From JAEUHO01 sp046350655 (GTDB lineage Bacteria; Planctomycetota; PLA2; JAEUHO01), in assembly GCA_046350655.1 (NCBI GenBank), contig JAXMAB010000004.1:744001-808000 (forward strand): a stretch of DNA of 64,000 bases. Reading direction: 5' to 3'. The position numbers and the translations under genes are program-made. Shown here piece after piece: positions 57,900 to 64,000 of the stretch. A model generated the notes under the pieces. It was given only the letters and a program-made list of their open reading frames with translations. It searched no databases and was not told the origin of the DNA. Each line of letters starts with the position of its first letter. The stretch's first letter is position 1.

Positions 57900-58967
57900 C
57901 TACGGGTCCGCGTACGACGACGACGCGGTCGCGCCGCTGGCCCACTGCCGCCAGCCGTCGCCGATCAGCTCCACGGCGTCGATCTCGTTCCAGCCCGCGA
58001 CGCGGTTCGTGTCGAGCGTCAGCCGCAGCCGGTCGGTGGCGAACGACGTCGCCGCGACCGGCGGCTCGAAGAAGCTGGGGGACGGGCGCACCGTGGACGT
58101 CCCTTCCCACAGCGTCACCCACGTCCGGTCCGGGCCGAACGCCTCGACCTTCGCGACCGCGCCCGGCGCCAGCGTCTCGTGGATGCGCACCGCGTCCACG
58201 CGCACCGCGCGGTCGTACGTCAGCTCGAGCGTCACGTTCCCCATGTCGGGGCCCTTGCTGGCCCACGCGGTCCCGTGGTCGCCGTCGATCGGCGTGTCCG
58301 GCGCGCCCGTCGCCTGCAGCGCCGACCACGCCCGGTCCTTGAGCGACGCGATCGTCGGGATCACCTGCGGCGCGGCCGCGCGGTGCTCGGGGCGGTTCAC
58401 CCGGTCCACGAGGTCGGCGAGGAACGACCGGTCGCGCGACCGCATCACCTCCTGGGCCGCGCGCACGAGGCTCGCGTCGGTCCCGTCGTCGAGCAGCCGG
58501 CGCACGTCGCTCGGGTCGAGTGGCGGTCCGGCCGGCGCGCCGCCGCCGACCCACGCGCCGCCGCCGCCGAACTGCACCGTGGCGCCCGGGCCCCCGAGGA
58601 GCCGCTCGAGGGCGACCGCGTTCGGGTCGCTCGCGGCCGGCTCGCCCGGCGCCGGGGCGGCGCCGTCGGTGCGGGACTTCGCGCGCCGAGGCGCGCCCGC
58701 GTCGTCCGGGGCGGGGGAGGTCCCCTCGGCGACGGGGGCGGCGTCGCCGTCCGGCGCGGGGCGGCGGGGCGCCGCCGCGAGCGGGGCCGGCCGCGTGACC
58801 AATTCCCGTTCCAGGGTCGCGACGCGCTCGCGCAGCGCCGCGGTCTCGCGCGCGGCGTCGCCGCCGTCGCCCCCCGCCACCCCGCGGGCCCCGTCGAGCA
58901 GGGCCCACGCGAGGCCCGCCCCGAGGCAGGCCCCCAGGACGACGAGCCCGACGTCGCGTGCGCGCAT
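57900..58967 (-). CDS. Membrane-anchored protein with discoidin-like (F5/8 type C) domain
   Basis: A 355-residue protein from ATG 58967. It has one N-terminal helix (VGLVVLGACLGAGLAWALL), a short coiled coil (ETAALRERVATLERELV), a long Ala/Pro/Gly-rich linker, an alpha-helical middle (VRRLLDDGTDASLVRAAQEV) and a C-terminal beta domain. The last 140 residues (WASKGPDMGNVTLELTYD, RVDAVRIHETLAPGAVAKVE, GWNEIDAVELIGDGW) follow the F5/8 type C pattern, a galactose-binding-like beta sandwich that attaches proteins to glycans or to matrix. It may be a cell-surface protein. It shares the strand with the cytochrome gene, but REP-like hairpins lie between. Confidence 0.72.
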   Translation of the reverse strand: MRARDVGLVVLGACLGAGLAWALLDGARGVAGGDGGDAARETAALRERVATLERELVTRPAPLAAAPRRPAPDGDAAPVAEGTSPAPDDAGAPRRAKSRTDGAAPAPGEPAASDPNAVALERLLGGPGATVQFGGGGAWVGGGAPAGPPLDPSDVRRLLDDGTDASLVRAAQEVMRSRDRSFLADLVDRVNRPEHRAAAPQVIPTIASLKDRAWSALQATGAPDTPIDGDHGTAWASKGPDMGNVTLELTYDRAVRVDAVRIHETLAPGAVAKVEAFGPDRTWVTLWEGTSTVRPSPSFFEPPVAATSFATDRLRLTLDTNRVAGWNEIDAVELIGDGWRQWASGATASSSYADP

Positions 58968-59001
58968 CCCGCGATCGTACCCGTCCGGGTCGCGCGCCGC
59001 G

Positions 59002-59050
59002 CCGGGCCTCGCGGTCGGGGCCACGGCCTCGCGCCGGGCCTTGCGTCCCG
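59002..59050. repeat. Two dispersed short motifs before the cystathionine synthase gene
   Basis: CCGGGCCTCGCGGTC (59002-59016) and CCGGGCCTTGCGTCCCG (59034-59050) occur in direct orientation in the 185-base divergent gap. Confidence 0.55.
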
Positions 59051-59152
59051 CGGCCGGGCCGCGCGTCGGGCCCCGGCGAGGGCTTTCGGCCCCCACGCGG
59101 GCCTTCGCTCCCCCTCCCGTATCCTGCCCCCTCTCCCCCGGCGAGCCTCCCC

Positions 59153-60532
59153 ATGGCGATCCACGACAACGTCCTCTCGGCCATCGGCAACACGCCCCTC
59201 GTACGGCTCAACAAGGTCGTGCACCCGGGCTCCGCCACGGTGCTCTGCAAGCTCGAGTACATGAACCCCGGCGGGTCCATCAAGGACCGCATGGCGAAGT
59301 TCATCCTCGACAAGGCGGAGCGCGAGGGCCGCGTGAAGGCCGGCGGCACCATCGTCGAGAACACGAGCGGCAACACCGGCGTCGGCGTCGCGCTCGTGGG
59401 CGCGGTGCGCGGCTACCGCTGCATCTTCACGATGCCCGACAAGATGTCGAAGGAGAAGCAGGACACGCTGAAGGCGTTCGGCGCGAAGGTCGTCGTCACG
59501 CCGACGAACGTGCCCGCCGACTCGCCGGAGTCGTACTACTCGACCGCGAAGCGCCTGCACGCCGAGTCGCCGGGCTCGTTCTACCTGAACCAGTACCACA
59601 ACCGCGACAACGTCGAGGCGCACTACCGCTCGACGGGCCCGGAGATCTGGTCGCAGACCGAGGGCCACGTGGACGCGTTCGTCGCGGGGATCGGGACGGG
59701 CGGCACGATGAGCGGCGCCGGCAAGTTCCTGAAGGAGCGCAAGCCGGGCCTCAGGAACGTGGGCGTCGACCCCGTGGGCAGCATCTACCACGCGATGTTC
59801 CACACGGGCAAGCCGAGCGAGCCGCACGTCTACAAGGTCGAGGGCATCGGCGAGGACATGGTGTGCGGCGCCATGGACATGGCGGTCATGGACGACGTGC
59901 GGCAGGTGGACGACAAGCAGTGCTTCGCGATGGCGCGGCGGCTCGCGCGCGAGGAGGGCATCCTCGCCGGCGGCTCGTCCGGCGCGGCGGTCCACGTCGC
60001 GGTCGAGGTCGCGAAGGAGATGGGGCCCGGCAAGACCGTCGTGGTGGTGCTGCCCGACGGCGGGCGCGCGTACATCTCGAAGTTCTTCTCCGACGAGTGG
60101 ATGCGCGACAACGGCTTCCTCGAGGCGGGGCCGGCCGTGGTGCGCGAGCTGCTCGGGGCGCGCAAGGGCCGCGTGGTCACCGCGCGGGCCGACGAGCCCG
60201 TGCAGACCGCGGCGCGGCGCCTGCGCGAGTACGACGTGTCGCAGCTCCCCGTCGTCGACCCGACCGGCAAGTGCGTCGGCATGCTGCACGAGTCCGACGT
60301 GCTGCACTTCCTCCTCGACCCGCGGCGCAAGCCCTCGGAGCCCGTGGCGAACGCGATGGCCTCGGTGGACGGGGCGGTCACCCTCGACACGCCGGTGGAG
60401 GCGCTGCGCGCGGTGTTCGACGCCGACAAGGTCGCCGTGGTCCTCGAGCGGGGCACGGTGGTCGGCATCGTCTCCAAGATCGACGTCATCGACTTCCTGA
60501 CGCGCGACGGCGCGGCGCGGAGGCCCTCGTGA
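59153..60532 (+). CDS. Cystathionine beta-synthase (PLP enzyme with CBS domains)
   Basis: A 459-residue protein from ATG 59153. The catalytic core shows the PLP lysine in NPGGSIKDRMAK, the phosphate loop NTSGNTGVGVA, GIGTGGTMSGAGK and a late GGSSGAAVHVA. The wording of a beta-family enzyme with NPLVRL-type start (NTPLVRLNK) fits. Unlike cysteine synthases, a C-terminal pair of CBS domains (about 335-455) is fused, typical of cystathionine beta-synthases, which join serine and homocysteine. CBS pairs bind adenosyl ligands such as SAM. The gene overlaps the next by four bases (GTGA at 60529), making a two-enzyme transsulfuration unit. Confidence 0.88.
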   Translation: MAIHDNVLSAIGNTPLVRLNKVVHPGSATVLCKLEYMNPGGSIKDRMAKFILDKAEREGRVKAGGTIVENTSGNTGVGVALVGAVRGYRCIFTMPDKMSKEKQDTLKAFGAKVVVTPTNVPADSPESYYSTAKRLHAESPGSFYLNQYHNRDNVEAHYRSTGPEIWSQTEGHVDAFVAGIGTGGTMSGAGKFLKERKPGLRNVGVDPVGSIYHAMFHTGKPSEPHVYKVEGIGEDMVCGAMDMAVMDDVRQVDDKQCFAMARRLAREEGILAGGSSGAAVHVAVEVAKEMGPGKTVVVVLPDGGRAYISKFFSDEWMRDNGFLEAGPAVVRELLGARKGRVVTARADEPVQTAARRLREYDVSQLPVVDPTGKCVGMLHESDVLHFLLDPRRKPSEPVANAMASVDGAVTLDTPVEALRAVFDADKVAVVLERGTVVGIVSKIDVIDFLTRDGAARRPS

Positions 60533-61713
60533 AGAACGTCTCGCCCGACGACGAGCGGAGGCTCGGCTTCGACACCCGCGCGATCCACGCGGGCCAGCGC
60601 CCCGACCCGACCACCGGCGCGATCATGACGCCGGTCTACCTCACCTCGACGTACGTCCAGGAGAGCCCCGGCGTCCACAAGGGCTTCGAGTACTCGCGGA
60701 CGCGGAACCCCACCCGCGATGCGCTCGAGGCGTGCCTCGCCTCGCTCGAGGGCGGGCGCCACGGCCTCGCGTTCGCGTCAGGCCTCGCGGCGAGCGACTG
60801 CGTGCTGCACACGCTCGAGCAGGGCGACCACGTGCTGTACGCCGACGACGTGTACGGCGGCACGTTCCGCATCTTCGACAAGGTGTTCACGCGCCACGGG
60901 CTCGCCTTCACGCCCGTCGACATGACGGACGCCGCGCGCGTCGAGCGCGCGATCACGCCGCGCACGAGGCTGATCTGGGTCGAGACGCCGACCAACCCGA
61001 CGCTGAAGCTGGCCGACCTCGCGGCGATCGCGCGGATCGGGAAGGCGAAGGGCGTGCGCACCCTCGTCGACAACACGTTCGCGACCCCGTGCCTGCAGCG
61101 CCCCCTCGAGCACGGCATCGACGTGGTGCTGCACTCGACGACGAAGTACCTCAACGGCCACAGCGACGTGGTCGGCGGCGCGGTGGTGACGAGCGACGAC
61201 GCGTTCGCCGAGCGCCTGCGCTTCTTCCAGAACGCGGTGGGGGGCGTCCCCGGGCCGCTCGACTGCTTCCTCGTGCTGCGCGGCCTCAAGACGCTGCACG
61301 TGCGCATGGAGCGGCACTGCGCGAGCGCGGCGAAGGTGGCCGCCTTCCTCGCGTCGCACCCGCAGGTCGAGCGCGTGACGTGGCCGGGCCTCCCGAGCCA
61401 CCCGCAGCACGCGCTCGCCGCCCGCCAGATGCGGGGCTTCGGCGGGATGCTCAACTTCTGGATCCGCGGCGGGCTCCCGGCCGCCCGGCGGTTCCTCGAG
61501 ACCGTGCGCCTCTTCGCGTGCGCCGAGTCGCTCGGCGGCGTCGAGAGCCTCATCGAGCACCCGGCGATCATGACCCACGCGAGCGTGCCCGCGGCGACGC
61601 GCAAGGCCCTCGGGATCGACGACGGGTTCATCCGCGTCTCCGTCGGCATCGAGGACGTCGCGGACCTCCTGGCCGACCTCGGCCGCGCCCTCGACGCGGC
61701 GAAGGGCGCCTGA
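60529..61713 (+). CDS. Cystathionine gamma-lyase/synthase family PLP enzyme
   Basis: A 394-residue protein from GTG 60529. Its motifs are AIHAGQRPDPTTGAIMTPVY, YSRTRNPTRDALE (PLP phosphate contacts), VDNTFATPCLQRPLEHGID and the PLP lysine in STTKYLNGHSDVVGG. This is the Cys/Met metabolism family: cystathionine gamma-lyase gives cysteine from cystathionine, while gamma-synthase runs the other way. As its partner gene makes cystathionine from homocysteine and serine, the lyase direction is preferred, by context. The next gene begins one base after its stop. Confidence 0.9.
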   Translation: MKNVSPDDERRLGFDTRAIHAGQRPDPTTGAIMTPVYLTSTYVQESPGVHKGFEYSRTRNPTRDALEACLASLEGGRHGLAFASGLAASDCVLHTLEQGDHVLYADDVYGGTFRIFDKVFTRHGLAFTPVDMTDAARVERAITPRTRLIWVETPTNPTLKLADLAAIARIGKAKGVRTLVDNTFATPCLQRPLEHGIDVVLHSTTKYLNGHSDVVGGAVVTSDDAFAERLRFFQNAVGGVPGPLDCFLVLRGLKTLHVRMERHCASAAKVAAFLASHPQVERVTWPGLPSHPQHALAARQMRGFGGMLNFWIRGGLPAARRFLETVRLFACAESLGGVESLIEHPAIMTHASVPAATRKALGIDDGFIRVSVGIEDVADLLADLGRALDAAKGA

Positions 61714-61714
61714 C

Positions 61715-62128
61715 GTGGCCCGCACCGGTCCCGCGCCGGCCGACGGGCGGCCCCGCACGACGATCACGCGCATCGTCATGCCGGGCCAGACCAATGCGCG
61801 CGGCACGCTGTTCGGCGGCGTGGCCCTCGCCCTGATGGACGAGACGGCCGCGATCGTGGCGATCCGGCACGCGCGGTCCTCGGTGGTCACGGCCCACATC
61901 CACTCGGTGGACTTCGAGGCGCCGATCAACGAGGGCGAGGCCGTCGAGGTGACGGCCACCCTCGCGAGCGTCGGCCGCACGTCGATGCGCATCGAAGTGG
62001 AGACCTGGGGCGAGAACCTCGAGACGGGCGACCGCCGGTTCTGCACCAAGGCCGAGTTCGTCTTCGTGGCCATGGGCCCCGACGGCAAGCCGGCGGCGGT
62101 CCCGCCGCTGCCGCCGTCGGAGCGGTGA
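61715..62128 (+). CDS. Acyl-CoA thioesterase, YciA/BFIT-type hotdog
   Basis: A 137-residue protein from GTG 61715. The hotdog motif is RIVMPGQTNARGTLFGGVAL, with MDETAAIVA following (an Asp in the second half is the usual catalytic residue) and HIHSVDFEAPINEGE, typical of YciA-type acyl-CoA thioesterases. These release CoA from medium or long acyl-CoA and work as hexamers. It ends in a Pro-rich tail. It is tightly packed with the neighbours: one base after the PLP enzyme gene and overlapping the HAD gene start by four bases (62125). Confidence 0.88.
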   Translation: MARTGPAPADGRPRTTITRIVMPGQTNARGTLFGGVALALMDETAAIVAIRHARSSVVTAHIHSVDFEAPINEGEAVEVTATLASVGRTSMRIEVETWGENLETGDRRFCTKAEFVFVAMGPDGKPAAVPPLPPSER

Positions 62129-62784
62129 GGCGCCGCGGGATGGCCGGGCCCGCGCCCTCCCTCGTCGTCTTCGACCTCGGCGGGGTCCTCGTGCGGATCG
62201 CGCGGACGTGGGCCGAGGCGAGCCGGGCCGCGGGCGTGGACCCGTCGGGGCGCGAGGACCCGCTGCCGCCGCACGCCCGCGAGCCGTGGGTCCACGCGTA
62301 CGAGACCGGCGCCATCGACCGGGCGGCGTTCGTGGACGGCCTCGTGCGGGCGATGGACGGGGCGTACGCCCCCGACGAGGTCGTGCGCATCCACGACGCG
62401 TGGCTGTTCGGGGAGTACGCGGGACTCGACCGCCTCTTCGACGCGCTCGACGGCGCGGGCCTCGAGACGGCCGTGCTCTCGAACACCAACGAGGCCCACT
62501 GGGCCCGCATGTTCCCGGCGGGCGGGCCGTGGGCCTTCCCGTCGCTCCGGCGCGTGCGGCACCCGCACGCGAGCCACCTGCTCCGCGCGCGCAAGCCGGA
62601 CGCCGCGTCGTTCCGCGCGGTGGAGGACGCGACCGGACGCCGCGGCGAGGGCGTCGTCTTCTTCGATGACCTGCCCGACAACGTGCGCGGGGCCCGCCGC
62701 GCGGGGTGGACCGCGCACCTCGTGGACCCCGCGGGCGACCCAGCCGCGCAGATGCTCGCGCGGCTCGGGCTCGCCCCGGCCTGA
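62125..62784 (+). CDS. HAD-superfamily hydrolase, subfamily IA
   Basis: A 219-residue protein from GTG 62125 (a GTGA overlap with the thioesterase stop); a later ATG at 62140 is also possible. Motif I is VVFDLGGVLV, with a nucleophile Asp but Gly in place of the second Asp, as in YihX-type glucose-1-phosphatases. Motif II is AVLSNTNEAHW, motif III includes the Lys in RARKPDAASF, and motif IV is VVFFDDLPDNVRGARRAG. The cap region has the helical pattern of type IA. It hydrolyses a phosphoester; the substrate is unknown. Confidence 0.85.
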   Translation: MRRRGMAGPAPSLVVFDLGGVLVRIARTWAEASRAAGVDPSGREDPLPPHAREPWVHAYETGAIDRAAFVDGLVRAMDGAYAPDEVVRIHDAWLFGEYAGLDRLFDALDGAGLETAVLSNTNEAHWARMFPAGGPWAFPSLRRVRHPHASHLLRARKPDAASFRAVEDATGRRGEGVVFFDDLPDNVRGARRAGWTAHLVDPAGDPAAQMLARLGLAPA

Positions 62785-62787
62785 CGG

Positions 62788-63336
62788 TCAGGCCGTCGCG
62801 CGCGCCGCCGCCGCGACGAGCGCGTAGACGCGCCGGTCGTCGGTGAGCTCGGGGTGGAACGTCGCGGCGAAGACGCGGCCCTGCCGCACGAGCACGGGCT
62901 CGCCGCGCCACGTCGCGAGCACCTCGACGCCGGCCCCGACGCGCCGGATCCGCGGCGCGCGGATGAACACCGCGGCGTAGTCGGGCTCGAGGACGGCCTC
63001 GAAGGAGTCCACCTGGCGGCCGAACGCGTTCCGCTCGACGCCGACGTCCACGAGGCCCCACGACCGCTGGGCCGGGTTCGCGACGTCCTTCGCGAGCAGG
63101 ATCGCGCCGGCGCACGTGCCGAACACGACCCCGCCCCGCGCCACGAGGCGGCGCACCGCCTCCTCGATGCCGCTGCCCTCGAGCAGCTTCAGCATCGTCG
63201 TGGACTCGCCGCCCGGCAGCACCAGGAGGTCGAGTGCGTCCACCTCGGCGGCCGTGCGGACCTCGACCGCCCCCGCGGGCAGGGCGGCCACGTGCGCGGC
63301 GAAGTCGCCCTGGAGGGCGAGGACGCCCGCGCGCAT
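62788..63336 (-). CDS. pdxT: Pyridoxal 5'-phosphate synthase glutaminase subunit PdxT
   Basis: A 182-residue protein from ATG 63336. It is the glutamine amidotransferase that delivers ammonia to PdxS in the ribose-5-phosphate route to PLP. The family signature VLPGGESTTMLKLL, the catalytic Cys in FGTCAGAILLAKDV and the His/Glu pair in TFHPELTDD are all present. N-terminal VLALQGDFAAHVAAL is also typical. The start codon shares a base with the pdxS stop (TGATG at 63334-63338), so both are one transcript with coupled translation. The two transsulfuration enzymes nearby need PLP. The 3' end is convergent with the HAD gene, 3 bases apart. Confidence 0.96.
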   Translation of the reverse strand: MRAGVLALQGDFAAHVAALPAGAVEVRTAAEVDALDLLVLPGGESTTMLKLLEGSGIEEAVRRLVARGGVVFGTCAGAILLAKDVANPAQRSWGLVDVGVERNAFGRQVDSFEAVLEPDYAAVFIRAPRIRRVGAGVEVLATWRGEPVLVRQGRVFAATFHPELTDDRRVYALVAAAARATA

Positions 63337-64000
63337 CACCAGCCCCGCGTCTGGAGCAGGTTCTCGGCGCCGATCTTCCCGATCTCGAGGCCGGGCATCG
63401 CGTCGCCGAGCGCCTCGGAGACCTCCGCGAGCACCTTCGGGTCGCGGTAGTGGGTCACGGCGCGGACGATCGCCTTGGCGCGCACCTCGGGGTCGGCGCT
63501 CTTGAAGATGCCGGAGCCGACGAACACGCTCTCGGCGCCGAGGTGCATCATCAGCGCGGCGTCCGCGGGCGTCGCGACGCCGCCGGCGGCGAAGTTCGGC
63601 ACCGGCAGCTTGCCGGTCTCGGCGACGAGCTTCACCAGCTCGAACGGCGCGCCGAGGTCCTTGGCGGTGCGCACCAGCTCCTCGGGGCGCAGCGTCGTGA
63701 GGCGGCGCATCTCCGCCGTGACCGAGCGCATGTGGCGCACGGCCTCGACGACGTTGCCCGTGCCGGCCTCGCCCTTCGTGCGGATCATGGCGGCGCCCTC
63801 CGCGATGCGGCGCAGCGCCTCGCCGAGGTCGCGGCAGCCGCAGACGAACGGCACCTTGAAGGCCAGCTTGTCGATGTGGTACGCCTCGTCGGCCGGCGTC
63901 AGGACCTCGCTCTCGTCGATGAAGTCGACGCCGAGGGCCTCGAGGATCTGCGCCTCGACGAAGTGGCCGATGCGGCACTTCGCCATGACGGGGATCGAGA
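63336..64000 (-). CDS. pdxS: Pyridoxal 5'-phosphate synthase subunit PdxS (5' end outside window)
   Basis: The frame is open from base 64000, reading minus, to TGA 63336-63338; about 220 residues are present and the first part of the protein lies beyond the window. It begins SIPVMAKCRIGHFVEAQILE, continues through ALGVDFIDESEVLTPAD, MIRTKGEAGTGNVVEAVRHM (the second active-site Lys region) and LPVPNFAAGGVATPADAALM, all diagnostic of PdxS. This subunit condenses ribose-5-phosphate, glyceraldehyde-3-phosphate and ammonia to PLP, and forms a dodecamer with PdxT. The C-terminus ends TRGW. Confidence 0.96.
   Translation of the reverse strand, partial: SIPVMAKCRIGHFVEAQILEALGVDFIDESEVLTPADEAYHIDKLAFKVPFVCGCRDLGEALRRIAEGAAMIRTKGEAGTGNVVEAVRHMRSVTAEMRRLTTLRPEELVRTAKDLGAPFELVKLVAETGKLPVPNFAAGGVATPADAALMMHLGAESVFVGSGIFKSADPEVRAKAIVRAVTHYRDPKVLAEVSEALGDAMPGLEIGKIGAENLLQTRGW

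Overview
The window is very GC-rich (well above 70% by eye), uses GTG starts often, and is densely packed with chromosomal genes. No tRNA, rRNA, CRISPR array, phage gene or transposase was seen. Several traits point to Planctomycetota or a close relative: HEAT-repeat/von Willebrand A (VWA) secreted proteins, a Ser/Thr kinase fused to a sulfatase-modifying-factor domain, a DUF6677-like membrane protein, a HEAT/squalene-cyclase-like protein and a nine-heme lipoprotein. This assignment is inferred from protein character, not from a marker gene.

Layout. 1-4.4 kb: the 3' end of an acyl-CoA dehydrogenase gene, dprA (frame broken near its 3' end), a DUF6677-like membrane protein, and a thioesterase coupled to a HEAT lipoprotein. 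4.5-13.6 kb: four minus-strand secreted HEAT proteins, three of them with VWA domains. 13.9-24.8 kb: priA, an inositol-monophosphatase-family enzyme, a Tat-exported thiol-dioxygenase-like cupin, a possible peptide-modification locus (S24/S26-like protein, DUF2938, PqqD-like protein, ATP-grasp ligase), a HAD phosphatase, a frame-broken membrane-anchored protein and a His-rich membrane protein. 24.9-36.9 kb: signalling genes, namely a kinase/SUMF1 fusion, a 1295-residue NtrY-like histidine kinase, a small secreted protein, an NtrX-like regulator, and an ECF sigma factor coupled to a zinc anti-sigma factor. 37-45.6 kb: a flavoprotein, a MarR regulator, a SEC-C protein, two adjacent repeat-rich secreted proteins, a TauE-like permease and an ABC-2 exporter. 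45.8-51.2 kb: an ion module of two paralogous antiporter-family proteins plus an H+-pyrophosphatase. 51.3-59 kb: a methyltransferase, an HtrA-like protease, a glycosyltransferase/methyltransferase pair, the nine-heme lipoprotein and a discoidin-like protein. 59-64 kb: transsulfuration enzymes (cystathionine beta-synthase and gamma-lyase type), a thioesterase, a HAD hydrolase, and pdxT/pdxS, which make the PLP cofactor both transsulfuration enzymes need.

The most unusual content is between genes. Two copies of a ~175-nt element (41942-42115 minus, 53294-53469 plus) have nearly identical interiors, but two stems differ between copies while staying fully or almost fully complementary within each copy. 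That is the signature of a conserved RNA (or single-stranded DNA) structure; I cannot assign it to a known family. Three other dispersed families occur: a 29-nt hairpin with a constant loop, REP-like 31-nt hairpins in pairs on both sides of the cytochrome gene, and a very frequent short motif (core CGCGAGGCCCG) that sometimes forms inverted-pair hairpins after stop codons, as DNA-uptake sequences do.
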